Assembly (NCBI GenBank): GCA_002887195.1
Contig: PJAB01000085.1
Coordinates: 1 to 44,850 of the forward strand
Length of the DNA stretch: 44,850 bases
Direction: 5' to 3'
Origin: Chrysochromulina parva
Taxonomy: Eukaryota; Haptophyta; Prymnesiales; Chrysochromulinaceae
Every line of letters starts with the position of its first letter. Within the stretch, counting starts at the first letter, position 1. Under the pieces are notes generated by a model. That model was not told where the DNA came from and ran no database searches. It was given only the letters and a program-made list of their open reading frames with translations. This document shows, piece after piece, positions 1-8,918 of this stretch. A program made the position numbers and the translations under genes.

Positions 1-464
1 CGGGGCACGTGCTTGCCCGAGCCGGTCTCGGAGAAGAAGGTGTTGAAGGCGTCATCGCCGCCGCCAATCGTCTTGTCCGAGGGCATCTGGCCGTCGGGCT
101 GGATGCCGTGCTCCTGTTGACGGTGGCGCGCGTGCGAGGTGAGGTGAGACACGATTAGGCGAAATGGGAAGGAGGCGGGGACGCGAAGTCGCGCTGGCTG
201 GGGCGGCTGGGATACGGTAGTGTAGAAGGGGATCGCGAGGGGCCGACGCGATGCACGCGCGCTGGACGGTCGGGTGCTTCGCGCAAGGATGTGCGCATAG
301 GGGTTTGCGCGCGCGCGCAGGCCGGCGGGCCAACGCGCGCGCGCGCGAGGGTCGCGCGCGTGGGGTTCGAGAGCGCAGACACGCACGAGGCAGTAGAGCT
401 CCCAGCAGGCGTTGCCGCACTGCACACCGCACTGGCCCAGGTGGATCGAGATAACCTCACGCAT
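1..464 (-). CDS. TUA: Alpha-tubulin, N-terminal part (gene continues past left edge)
   Basis: Alpha-tubulin forms the alpha/beta dimer of microtubules. Exon 1 (387-464) gives 26 residues starting MREVISIHLGQCGVQCGNAC and ending in WELYCL. A 273-bp intron (114-386; donor GTGCGT, acceptor CAACAG) joins it to exon 2 (1-113), which reads EHGIQPDGQMPSDKTIGGGD, the loop that marks alpha rather than beta tubulin, and then FNTFFSETGSGKHVP to the window edge. The start ATG is at 464-462 and the splice falls on a codon boundary. The exons are too short to appear as long open frames, so the gene was found by reading the splice. Cysteine replaces the usual Ile/Ala in two positions of the GQxGxQxGNxC nucleotide-binding segment, a mild oddity. 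It lies downstream of the ATG8 gene on the same strand. The identity is very secure; the exon limits are inferred from consensus splice sites. Confidence 0.93.
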   Translation of the reverse strand, partial: MREVISIHLGQCGVQCGNACWELYCLVRVCALEPHARDPRARARWPAGLRARANPYAHILARSTRPSSARASRRPLAIPFYTTVSQPPQPARLRVPASFPFRLIVSHLTSHARHRQQEHGIQPDGQMPSDKTIGGGDDAFNTFFSETGSGKHVP

Positions 465-941
465 TTGTTCTTTCGGTTGGAGAAGGAGTGGTGCAACGTG
501 CAGGTGCGGGACGAATTGGCTTTTCGTCAGGTTTTTGGCGCGGTGAAACTGTCTTGAACGGTTACACGACGGCGCCGAACTGAGCACTGAAAAATCGCGG
601 ACGAGTCTTCAGACAACAGTCAAGCAAGCAAGCCAAGCACGCAAACAACAGTCAGTTCAATTGAAAAACGTCAGTTCAATTGAAAAACCGAACGTGCCTG
701 ATGTCCCTTCCGCAAAAATTCCCGGAGCGACCGAATGTATCATTGTCTCGTGGGTGAGAAGAGGACACTGAGAGAGAGGACTGAGCGAGTTTCGCGACCA
801 TAAAATGTACGGGTGTGTCTTATCGTGCACGGAGCGCAGCCGCCACGCAAGGGCGCTGGCGCCGCGCTGTGAGGGCGAGGTGCACACCGCTGCGCTCTGG
901 AGTCCGCCCAGCGCGGTGATAGGACCCTCGCGGGCCATAGA
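465..941. other. Intergenic: tubulin 5' flank and ATG8 3' flank
   Basis: No convincing gene is seen. The stretch should hold the tubulin promoter (next to 464) and the ATG8 3' end (next to 941). It contains a 19-bp perfect tandem duplication at 651-688, and AAGCAAGC-type simple sequence at about 621-645. The open frames here lack recognisable domains. Confidence 0.6.
651..688. repeat. 19-bp perfect tandem duplication with palindromic core
   Basis: Positions 651-669 and 670-688 are identical, back to back. Each copy holds the palindrome TTCAATTGAA. It lies upstream of tubulin. It may be a duplicated regulatory element or simply replication slippage. Confidence 0.85.
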
Positions 942-1697
942 TCATACGTCGCCGCCGTTTTCGCCGGAGTACGTCATGTAAAGGAAGCCGTCATCCGCGC
1001 AGTGCTGGTCGTCGACAGCCTTCAGAGTGGCCACTGAGGGCGGAAGTGTGCCCGAGGCGACGAACAGGAAGATGTCCTGCTCGTCCCCGAGCTTGATCCG
1101 CTTGCGGATCACGTACGTGAACTGGCCGATGGTCAGGTCCGAGGGCACGAGGAACTTGCGCTTGTCCATGTCAGGCAACGAGGCGTCGCCCTCGCACTTT
1201 CGCACGATCACCGGGATGCGGTCGGGGTGCTTGGCGCGGATGGCGGCCGAGGATTGCGCCTCGAGGTCACCCGCATCGGCGGGCATGGCGCCGTCCCCGT
1301 CGCCGCCGCTGCACGGCGCGCCGTACGCACCAAAGACGTTTTCGCCGGAGTACGTCATGTAAAGGAAGCCGTCCTCCGCGCAGTGCTGGTCGTAGACAGC
1401 CTTCAGAGTGGCCACTGAGGATGGAAGGATGCCCGAGGGCTTGCCCGAGGGCGTGCCCGAGGCGACGAACAGGAAGATGGCCTGCTCGGGCGCGAGCTTG
1501 ATCCGCTTGCGGATCACGTACATGAACTGGCCGATGGTCAGGTCCGAGGGCACGAGGAACTTGCGCTTGTCAATGTCAGGCAACGAGGCGTCGCCTTCGC
1601 GCTTGTGCACGATCACCGGGATGCGGTCGGGGTGCTTGGCGCGGATGGCGGCCGCGGAGGCCTTGCGCGCCTCGAGGTCACCCGCATCGGCGGGCAT
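942..1697 (-). CDS. ATG8: Tandem (head-to-tail) ATG8 / LC3-GABARAP ubiquitin-like protein
   Basis: ATG8 is the ubiquitin-like protein that ATG4 cuts after a C-terminal glycine and that is then joined to phosphatidylethanolamine on autophagosome membranes. This single 251-residue frame holds two ATG8 folds, at residues about 7-123 and 144-247. Each shows the family core: [13 protein letters not shown], the [11 protein letters not shown] strand, [17 protein letters not shown], and [12 protein letters not shown]. Copy 1 keeps the processing glycine in GENVFG (G123), followed by a 14-residue linker. Copy 2 ends GENGGDV and lacks the usual TFG/VFG. Both copies lack the family's first N-terminal helix (the SFKxEHPFE region). 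No upstream exon carrying it was found, although a CCCAG acceptor-like site lies 5 bp before the ATG. Copies differ at few positions, so the duplication looks recent. The gene is divergent from the phosphoesterase, with 281 bp between the starts. The identity is very secure; whether it makes a functional poly-ATG8 is inference. Confidence 0.92.
   Translation of the reverse strand: MPADAGDLEARKASAAAIRAKHPDRIPVIVHKREGDASLPDIDKRKFLVPSDLTIGQFMYVIRKRIKLAPEQAIFLFVASGTPSGKPSGILPSSVATLKAVYDQHCAEDGFLYMTYSGENVFGAYGAPCSGGDGDGAMPADAGDLEAQSSAAIRAKHPDRIPVIVRKCEGDASLPDMDKRKFLVPSDLTIGQFTYVIRKRIKLGDEQDIFLFVASGTLPPSVATLKAVDDQHCADDGFLYMTYSGENGGDV
942..1697. repeat. Internal 411-bp-offset tandem duplication (two ATG8 units)
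   Basis: The unit beginning with codons for [10 protein letters not shown] occurs at 1697 (copy 1) and 1286 (copy 2), 411 bp apart, with near-identical DNA including third positions. Copy 1 carries an extra loop insertion coded by short GCCCGAGG-type repeats at about 1429-1460. Copy 2 lacks 30 bp at its 3' end relative to the copy 1/linker sequence. Confidence 0.85.
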
Positions 1698-1978
1698 GGC
1701 GCTGGGTCAACTTTGGTTGCAGGCTTAGCTGCGCGCACGCGAAGCCCGCTCGGAGCTTTCCGGCCTCACCCTCGCCGCCTCGGGTTTACTAAAAGAAAGC
1801 GCGCAAGGTGCGCAACGCAAGGCCAGGAAAAGGCGAACGGAACACGATGAACCTCGTTAGCGACGGAAGCTTTGAAGTGAACGGGTGTTGCTCCAGGATG
1901 TTTTCACGGAGGCATTAAGTCTTGGGAATCTTGTCGCAAATCTCGGCTTTGCTCTCCTTCCGATCGATTCTCTCCACC
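1698..1978. promoter_or_regulatory. Divergent promoter region, ATG8 and phosphoesterase
   Basis: The 281 bp between the two divergent start codons must hold both promoters. I see no clear TATA box or other named element. The region on the minus strand was read for a missing first ATG8 exon and none was found: the only nearby ATG in the far flank meets a stop within four codons. Confidence 0.5.
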
Positions 1979-3783
1979 ATGGCCCTCACCACAGTCGCTG
2001 TGGGCGCTCTCGCGGCCTTCGCGCCGCTTTCCGGCCTGCGCGCTGCGTCGCGCTCGGCCGTGTCGTCGGTCTCGATGTCCGCCGACGAGTACACCCTGGC
2101 CATCCTTGGCGACCTTCACGTAAGTGCTGCCCGCGAACGGATGTTTCAATGCACTGCTGCACGGATGGCTCACATGCTCGTGCGCCGCCCCCCGCGCAGC
2201 TGGACCCGCGCGACCTCGACCAGTCCTTCGAGGGCCGCGACCACTTCAAGAAGATCTTCGCCGAGACCAAGAGCAACAAGTTCGTCGTGTCGCTCGGCGA
2301 CCTCGGTGAGTCAAAGGACTGCAGTGTGCCATGGGGCACCAAAGGCAGCGGCTCGCTGTTCGCGGGCACGACCGCGTGCTTCGAGCTGGCGCGCTCGTAC
2401 CTGGACGGCTTCGGCGTCCCCTTCGACGTCGTGGGCGGTAACCACGACCTCGAGGGCATCGACGAGTTCAAGACCGATGAGGCGAACCTCAAGGTGTACC
2501 TCGAGAAGCTCGGCAAGAAGACGCCGCAGTTCTGCCACCAGGTGGCGGAGAAGACGCTGGTGGTCGGCCTTGGCTCGACGGTCTTCCGCTCGGCCGTGTA
2601 CACCTCGCACGAGGTCGTCGTGGACTCCGAGCAGGTCAAGTGGTTCGAGGAGACCATCAAGGCTCACCCGGCGGAGGAGGGCTGGAAGATCTTTTGCTTC
2701 TCGCATGCGCCAATCATCGGCTCGGGGCTGCGCGTGCTGCAGGAGTGCCACGTAGTCAACGGCTGCTGCTGGCTCAACCACAACGACGGCCCCACCTCGC
2801 GCCGCTTCATCGAGATCGTGCGCGCCAACAAGTGCATCAAAGGTTGGTTCTCCGGCCATTTCCACTTGTCGCACGATTATGAGGATTCGATGTCCTTCCC
2901 CGGCGGCAACAACCGCGGCGACTGCGTGTTCGCGCAGACGGCGGTGATGACGAAGCGCTCGACGCGCGACGGGCGCCGCCAGTCCCGCATGGTGCGCGGC
3001 AACAAGGACGGCTTCGAGATCTGCACCGTCAACCATGCCAAGGGCGGCGAGGTCCGTGTGGATGCGACGATCACTTACGGCAACGGCGGCACCGTGGCGG
3101 TGATGGCGCACCCGCACGAGGACCTGCAGCACGATGCTTTCTTCCGCGCGTACACGCCGCAGGAGGAGGATGGGTGCTACCTCGAGAACAACGGCGGCGT
3201 GCTCAACGAGGACGAGGACTGGAGCGAGAAGACTGTGTGCTGGTGGCACATGGGTGATGGCGCCGTCCTCGGAGTGCACGATGGCATGGTGATCGAGTAC
3301 GACCCGACGACGCTCGCGCCCCTCGGCATGGTCGTCTCCAAGGATGAGCTCCTCGGGCGCAAGGTCGCCGTCATCGACTCGGGCCTCGAGTCGTGCAACG
3401 TCTTCGACGACGGTGCCGAGTGCGCGGAGCTTGGCCCCAAGGAACAAGCTCTCATCCTGTACGATGACGAGACGAACGACGTGACCGTGATCCAGCCCAA
3501 TGAGGACGGCTCGTATTGGCGCAAGATCGTCCGCAACAAGATGGTGCGCATGAAGGAGTCGCGCCGCGTCAAGGCCGCCAAAAAGTGGCTCGAGGCCAAG
3601 GTTGGCGTCGAGGCGGCGACCCAGGCGTCCGTCCTTTCGTCGTGGGGCCCGTACACGTCGACCATCGGGCAGGTGTACAAGAAGAACGACCTCGCGCTGC
3701 CCGCCGTCTCGACCAAGGCGCTCGACTCGACCAACCGTGGCAAGACCATCCCGGTCGCCCCTAAGGCGGCCGCCTCGGCCTAA
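1979..3783 (+). CDS. Calcineurin-like metallophosphoesterase with plastid-type presequence
   Basis: The predicted protein is 574 residues from join(1979-2119, 2200-3783). The 80-bp intron has donor CAC^GTAAGT and acceptor GCGCAG^CTG and falls between codons. The metal-binding motifs of the calcineurin-like phosphoesterase fold are all present in order: GDLH (D45, H47), GDLG (D81), GGNHD (N128, H129), FSHAP (H216) and GHFH (H267, H269). The N-terminus is a hydrophobic stretch followed by AAFAPLSG and Ser/Arg-rich sequence, matching the signal plus transit peptide of red-lineage plastids. An extra C-terminal region of about 270 residues (from about 300) is acidic and not recognised. The substrate cannot be told from sequence; phosphoprotein, nucleotide or sugar phosphate are all possible. 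The ATG at 1979 was chosen because it opens the presequence; the only in-frame upstream candidate is a non-ATG codon. Confidence 0.88.
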
Positions 3784-5451
3784 GAAGGCGGCTAGGCAGC
3801 CTGTCGCACGCATGCGTGCGTGCGACGGCGTGATGTTCGTGTGAGGCCCGCGCGGGCGCGCGCTGGAGATAGGGGCGCGCCGAGGGTGCATGCGGGGGCA
3901 TCGAGAGACGTACACACACGGACGGACCGCGAGAGACGCGTCGAGGGGGCGCATGCGCGTGAGCTGGGGCCAGTGAGGTCACAGAGATCACGACACCCCC
4001 TCGACGACACACACGAGGATCAGCGGTGGTGCCGCCCGCACGAGCATTAGATAGAGAGGAGTCAGGAGAGTCTCCCCTGAGCCGAGATGTCCGCGACTCA
4101 AAAAAATTAACTCGGGGTTTGCAGCCCGTCGCCAGATCGGATCTTAGCCGCAGATCTTTGTGCGATTCCCGTTCCGCTTGGGCACAGTCACACGGTCTCG
4201 GTCTTCGGGTGGTCGTGGGTTCTCGACTTGCGTGCCTTACCCGTGACGAGTTCGAATACCAGAGTCTGCGGTTGATCGTGCTTCTCGAACTCTTCGACGT
4301 CCTTGCACAGTGCAATGCCAACATGATGAGCTTGAGTGTGGAGGGCTTATAGAGCATGGTTATAACTGAGTACGAGCACTGGTTGGTTGTCAGGCAGAGC
4401 CGACGGCGACGGATCTATCCGATCTATCGGGTCAGACGATGCTGGCCACTGTATCTCGAACGCTACGTACCCCTCTTACCGGTCTCCACGGTGCCCGCCG
4501 AACAAGGCGGGTGGTTTCATGCAACTACGGTGGTTTCATATCAGGGGGCGTGTGTATCGCTCCGGGATGTGTATACCGCTCGAGTAGCGCGAAGCGGGGC
4601 GTGGGGATCCCCGGGGATCGTATAAAGAGGGTGGAGACGTATCACAACAAAGGCGAACGTGGGTGCGTTGGGTCCGCGCCCGGGTACACTAGTCATGTAA
4701 CTGTCCCCCCGGTACGCGTGCCGTCGATACGTCCCCGGGGTGTCGAGGTCTGTCGAGGTTTGTCCGAGCTGTCGAGCTGTCGAGCTTACATGTACACCTT
4801 GAGCACGCCCAAGGCATGCCAAGGCGCATGCACAGTCAGGGGGGTTTCTGTCGAGTAGCTGTCAAGGTCTGTCGAGTCGCTGTCGAGCTATCAAGAGCTA
4901 TCCTGTCAAGTAGCTGTCGAGTTCCTGTCGAGTCTGAGGCCAGGGCTCAACCAATTGGGCTCAACAGTGTGCGCGCGGCCTGCTTCGCTGAGTGACATGG
5001 AGTGAATGGGTTGTCCTTTTGTACGTTAGAAATTGAAATTTAATAGCCAATTGTGTACAGTAGAACAGCCTTGAACCATTCACAGCTCTTTTGGGCCCAT
5101 AAATGTTTCCACCATGAAGACGGAACACCAGCCCTGGCCTTGGGCCCCTAATATTAATTAAGCCACGCCTCGCATCGGCAAATTGACGTGACTTTTTTGC
5201 TTGCTTGCTGGAATCCCACGGAATCACTAGTATGGAATCCAGCAAGAACCGGGAACGATTCCTTTCGATTTTCAAACCAAAGTACCAAACCTCGATCCAA
5301 AATAATTTAAGGATCTCCAACCAATTACCGAATTTGGAGATCGCGATTTGGGCGCACCTCATTCGGTCGACACGCTGCAGGCCATCCCTGCTGGCCGGCA
5401 AAAACGTTGCACTCACCAAGAAATCAAATGATCCATCCGGAGCAGCTCGGT
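3784..5451. other. 1.7-kb intergenic region with short repeats and an AT-rich island
   Basis: No gene is supported. The left part is GC-rich and holds only short frames without domains. About 4738-4935 is a cluster of TGTCGAG repeats. About 5010-5340 is clearly more AT-rich than its surroundings, with TTAATTAA-like words, and could be a remnant of inserted DNA. No terminal inverted repeats or transposase frame was found. Confidence 0.55.
4738..4935. repeat. Cluster of degenerate TGTCGAG repeats
   Basis: The word TGTCGAG (variants TGTCAAG, TGTCCGAG) recurs more than ten times over about 200 bp, often followed by CTG or TTT. Spacing is irregular, so this is a degenerate short-unit array, not a CRISPR or a clean minisatellite. 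No function is evident. Confidence 0.7.
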
Positions 5452-5679
5452 GAGGCTTACCCCGTCCAATGGGACACGTCCATGCAGTCCACAAGGATCC
5501 TTCGCCCGAGCGCATGGCAAAACACCGTGCGCGCGGTCGAGCCGGAGGTGCTCCTGCAACCTCCCTTCAAGAAGATCAAGGAGCACCACCAGCTGCAGCC
5601 GCTCGAGCATGCGCTTACGGCCGTCAGTGGCTTCGTCCACACCTCGGTCTGGGATCCACAAAATGACACGGCCACGTTG
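5452..5679 (+). CDS. Possible coding exon, unrecognised
   Basis: An open stretch reads without stops from a possible acceptor (CGGTGAG at about 5451) to a good donor (TTG^GTGAGT at 5680). It gives a protein-like sequence containing EVLLQPPFKKIKEHHQLQP and VSGFVHTSVWDPQNDTATL, with normal amino-acid balance compared with the shadow frames around it. I do not recognise the family. No start codon with a partner exon and no downstream exon could be fixed, so this may be an exon of a gene I cannot assemble, or a gene fragment. Confidence is low. Confidence 0.28.
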
Positions 5680-5826
5680 GTGAGTTCTGAATATACGTTC
5701 TGCGCCGCTCCCCGACTCAGACCTCCCGCACGTGTGCGTATTGGCTTCGATGCGCGCGACCCGTGCGCCGCTCCCCATATTCGACCTCTGGCACACTAGA
5801 TCGAGGAGCGAATTGGAACCACAGCA

Positions 5827-5865
5827 CATGCACATGACATGCACATGCACATGCACATGCACATG
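5827..5865. repeat. CACATG microsatellite
   Basis: A run of CACATG/CATGCA units, slightly interrupted. It is alternating purine-pyrimidine and so could take up Z-DNA form. Long His/Val reading frames on the minus strand here are an artefact of the repeat. Confidence 0.85.
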
Positions 5866-6717
5866 AATATGCATACCTGCAGCAATAAGTGTCTCCTCCA
5901 TTAAGACGAGGTCGTTTGTTGGTCGGGTGGGGGCCAGAGTAGTTGTTGTTTAAATGTGCGATACGGCGCTCGGCGGTACGGGCTAGCGCACCGCGGAATC
6001 ACGTAATACCTAACACATTCGCGATCGGATGTCGCGCCGGCCGTGAGGCGCGACCACAGTAGTCGCCGGGCCGTTATAACTAAGGCTTAACGCCGGGCGC
6101 GCCCAAGCATGCCGTGGAGGTGTGCATGGCGGCGCCGGTAGGCGCGTAGCTACCGCCGCCCCGGCCGGCCGGGGGCTCGGCGCGTCGCCGGGCGGAGATA
6201 CCCGGTCTCGCGGCCGAAGCCCCCGGGACCTCGGACCAATGCTCGGACCCGGACCACCGACTGAATTGTCAAGGTGAATTGTTCGAACGTCTGTGCTCGC
6301 TCCGGCGCCCTCCCGTGAGCCGCTGCGCGCCACGAAGCGGCCACCGCGGAGCCATTGCGCAGAGCGACACTCAGGTCGAGGAGGCCATCCAAGCCATCCT
6401 CTCGCCCAAACCCGCGCCCAGACGTCAGAGTCGGCGCGGGAAGCCTAGAGTCGCGCACTCGTCACTTTCTGAGGCTCTCCGAACGCAAAGCGGCACGTCA
6501 ACTATCAAACCACGTAGACCGTACCCTGACCGAACCACGAATGCCACGTCCGCGCGCGCGGCGTGTGGCGGCTCGGCTGCCGACATGGGAATGCACACCG
6601 ATGTTCGAGGGCGTGTGTGCCCAACCCTCTCCGCGCTCTCCCCCTCTCGCGCGTCTTGCGCAAGGCGCCCACTCAAAGTCGCGCGTGCTCAGTGCGCCGC
6701 GCCGTCCCGGCAAGCAG
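5866..6717. other. Intergenic, no gene supported
   Basis: The region up to the 3' end of the triosephosphate isomerase gene is GC-rich. Frames here (for example around 6350-6480 on the plus strand, with a short Lys/Arg/Pro-rich stretch) show no domain and no consistent splice structure. Confidence 0.5.
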
Positions 6718-7494
6718 TCATGCCTTTTTGGCATTGGCGATGGCGGCGACGATCTCAGCGAATTCGGGCTTGAGAGAGGCACCACCGACGAGGAAGCCAT
6801 CGACATCGGGGCACGCCGAGAGCTGGGGCGCGTTTGCGGCGGTCGCGGAGCCGCCGTACTGGATGCGGATCGCCTCCGCCGTCTCCTTGTCCTTGTTCTC
6901 GGCGATCCACTTGCGCAGAGCCGCATGCGTCTCCTGGGCCTGCTCGGGCGACGCGGTCACGCCTGTGCCGATGGACCAGACGGGCTCGTAGGCGATGACG
7001 AGCTTCTCCGCGTCCATGAGCGGGAGGAAGGGCTTGAGCTGCTCCACGCAATACTCCAGCACAGCCTCGATGCCCTTCTCGCGGATGGAGAGCGGCTCGC
7101 CGATGGCGTACACGCACTTCATACCCTTCGAGTACAGGTACTCGCACTTCGCGGCGAGGAGCGCGGAGCTCTCAGGGGGCGTGGGCAGGCCGAACTCGCC
7201 ACGGCGCTCCGAGTGGCCGATCAGGCACCACTTGAGCCCCATGTCCACCATCTGGTCCGCGGCCATCTCGCCGGTGAAGGCGCCGCAGCCCTTGAAGTTG
7301 CAGTTCTGCGGAGTGCACCAGACGCCCTCCTTGAACTTCGTGTACACGATGCCGACGTGGAGGTTCGACGGGCACACGTAGACATCGCAGTCAGTCGTGT
7401 CGCACGCGTTGATGTTCGCCACCAACCCATCGAGCTTCGAGACCTCAACCGGGTTGCACTTCCAGTTGCCACCAACAATGGGACGGCGCGGCAT
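6718..7494 (-). CDS. TPI: Triosephosphate isomerase
   Basis: This enzyme interconverts dihydroxyacetone phosphate and glyceraldehyde 3-phosphate in glycolysis and gluconeogenesis. The frame gives 258 residues, close to the family norm of about 250. All catalytic elements are seen: NWKCN (N10, K12), GHSERR (H94, the electrophile), AYEPVWSIGTG (E170, the base, with loop 6), and IQYGGSATAANA, the phosphate-binding strand. ATG at 7494 was chosen because it opens directly into PRRPIVGGNWK. A further in-frame start at 7542 would add 16 residues and is possible but gives no clear transit peptide, so the product is probably cytosolic. The gene is a single exon, and the protein is unusually rich in cysteine. 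It is divergent from the next gene, with 404 bp between starts. Confidence 0.97.
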   Translation of the reverse strand: MPRRPIVGGNWKCNPVEVSKLDGLVANINACDTTDCDVYVCPSNLHVGIVYTKFKEGVWCTPQNCNFKGCGAFTGEMAADQMVDMGLKWCLIGHSERRGEFGLPTPPESSALLAAKCEYLYSKGMKCVYAIGEPLSIREKGIEAVLEYCVEQLKPFLPLMDAEKLVIAYEPVWSIGTGVTASPEQAQETHAALRKWIAENKDKETAEAIRIQYGGSATAANAPQLSACPDVDGFLVGGASLKPEFAEIVAAIANAKKA

Positions 7495-7898
7495 CTTGTG
7501 ATGTGTTTGGCTGCTGCGCGGCGAAGAGGCGAAACAGCGCATACGACGTCAGTGCCACACCTCGGATTGCGCGCGCGTGTGCGAGGGCGGCGCTCGCCCC
7601 GAGCGTGAGGCGACGCGTCGTGCGTGGCGAAGCACATGGAACACGACACGGAGATCGCGGGAGCTTGTCTTCGCTCGCAACACGTGGCAGCGCACACTTC
7701 AAACCTCGTGGCTGGTTACTGTCCTTGAAAGCACGCTGTACATGTACATGTACATGTTTTTATGAGCCGGAACCCATCTTCCGCCGCGTCTGCCTTGCCA
7801 AAAATGGGTTCACCTCGGTCTTAGGAAAGACTCGTCACCCACACTGCCCACCGAGGCTGCGGCCAGGTGCCAGCATTGGGCCTAATCGCTCTGCTAGA
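7495..7898. promoter_or_regulatory. Divergent promoter region, TPI and NlpC/P60-like gene
   Basis: These 404 bp separate two divergent start codons. They contain a TACATG triplet repeat at about 7738-7757 (self-complementary). No classical promoter element could be assigned. Confidence 0.45.
7738..7757. repeat. Self-complementary TGTACA/TACATG microsatellite
   Basis: Three perfect TACATG units preceded by TG. The tract is palindromic and could form a small hairpin. It lies about 140 bp upstream of the next start codon. Confidence 0.8.
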
Positions 7899-8918
7899 AT
7901 GGCGTGGTGCTTTCAAACACGCGACACCAAGGACAGACCCAGGTCATTCGAACCGTTGTGGGTTTACGACCTCGTCAAGCATGTGAAGACGGGCGATCTC
8001 ATCCTCACCTCGAACAAGGACTTGGGAGCGAAGATCATCCAATTCTTCACAGCGACAGATTGGAACCATGTGGGGATCATCGTGAAGCCGTCTCCAAACA
8101 AGGCCTATCTAGTCGAGTGGGGCGGCGGGTTGTTTGTGTCGGAGCTCGTTGAGCGTCTAGAGGAGTACGCTGAGTGGGACACGGTCGATCTCGTGCTGCG
8201 ATCGCTCAGCTTCGAAGAGGGCAGCACGGATAACCGCAGGGTCGTCGAGGACCGCATGGAGAAGTTTCTCGACATGCTTTTCCGTGAGAGCAAGGGTTCC
8301 AATCGGGGCATCCCCTTGGGTGACGTGCTCCGGGCCGCCCGCGACCAGTACTCGACCTGGACCGAGAGGAGCGACGCGATCGTGGTCGACGACCTCGATG
8401 TGCTCTTCTGCAGCAAGACGGTGGCCGTGGCGTACAAGGCAGCGGGGCTACTCGCGCCGAGCCGCAAGGCGAGCCGTTTCGTGCCAAAGCACTTTGCGTC
8501 CGAGTCGGACAAGTACCTCGACCTGCAGGCCGGCGCCCGACTGGGTCCTGAGCAGCGCATTACCTTTGAGTCTCGTCAGCTCAAGGACGCCATTCACAAC
8601 CTGCTCAACATGCCGCTCATCGAGGTGGTGACGCGCCCCTTCACAGCGCATGCGATGCGCGAGGGCAAGGCGGCGCAAATCGTCCAGAGGTTTGTGCGCA
8701 AGCTTGCCGCGCGTCGCGAGCTAACACGCCGAAGGGCTGTGGGCAAAGCGAAGTCGACCAAGCTCTACGTGAACGCTGAGGACCACGGTACGCGAAAGCG
8801 CGCGCAGCTGCTGCAGCAGGAGGCGAAGAAGCCGCACAATACGCCCAAGGACACGCTGCACTCGTCGTGGCATGGGGTGGAGGTGCGAGCTCAAAGCACT
8901 GGCGAGCTCCTGCTTTGA
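7899..8918 (+). CDS. Permuted NlpC/P60 (YiiX/G6-like) hydrolase with IQ-like helix
   Basis: The predicted protein is 339 residues from a single exon. Residues about 30-190 match the circularly permuted papain-fold hydrolases of the YiiX type: GDLILTS at the start, the DWNHVGI segment with the catalytic histidine (H57), VEWGGG with a polar residue (E73), and DDLDVLFCSKTVAVAYKAAG with the catalytic cysteine (C171). Family members cut amide or acyl bonds, often of lipids or lipoproteins; the substrate here is unknown. Near residues 265-285 a basic helix, AAQIVQRFVRKLAARREL, looks like an IQ motif and could bind calmodulin. The C-terminus is basic and probably disordered. ATG at 7899 was chosen because the conserved domain begins about 30 residues later and the upstream frame is not protein-like. 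No signal peptide is evident. Confidence 0.75.
   Translation: MAWCFQTRDTKDRPRSFEPLWVYDLVKHVKTGDLILTSNKDLGAKIIQFFTATDWNHVGIIVKPSPNKAYLVEWGGGLFVSELVERLEEYAEWDTVDLVLRSLSFEEGSTDNRRVVEDRMEKFLDMLFRESKGSNRGIPLGDVLRAARDQYSTWTERSDAIVVDDLDVLFCSKTVAVAYKAAGLLAPSRKASRFVPKHFASESDKYLDLQAGARLGPEQRITFESRQLKDAIHNLLNMPLIEVVTRPFTAHAMREGKAAQIVQRFVRKLAARRELTRRRAVGKAKSTKLYVNAEDHGTRKRAQLLQQEAKKPHNTPKDTLHSSWHGVEVRAQSTGELLL

Noticed and set aside
657..938. A GTFG-like end (TSGTFG) downstream of the ATG8 stop that could supply the missing ATG8 C-terminus
   Set aside because: The only GT after GEN is at the stop (GAC^GTATGA); splicing it to the CATCAG acceptor gives a different frame, so TFG is not reached.
2311..3954. 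Long minus-strand frame opposite the phosphoesterase
   Set aside because: Arg/His/Leu-rich mirror of a GC-rich coding strand with no domain; a shadow frame.
4225..4275. A GAGTTCGAATACC stretch considered as a tRNA T-arm
   Set aside because: No matching acceptor stem, D-arm or anticodon arm around it on either strand.
4738..4935. TGTCGAG array considered as a CRISPR
   Set aside because: Units are 7 bp, irregularly spaced, with no spacers, and the DNA is eukaryotic.
6279..6560. Plus-strand frame with a short helical stretch (VEEAIQAILSPKPAP)
   Set aside because: No consistent splice sites, start or domain; composition is like surrounding shadow frames.
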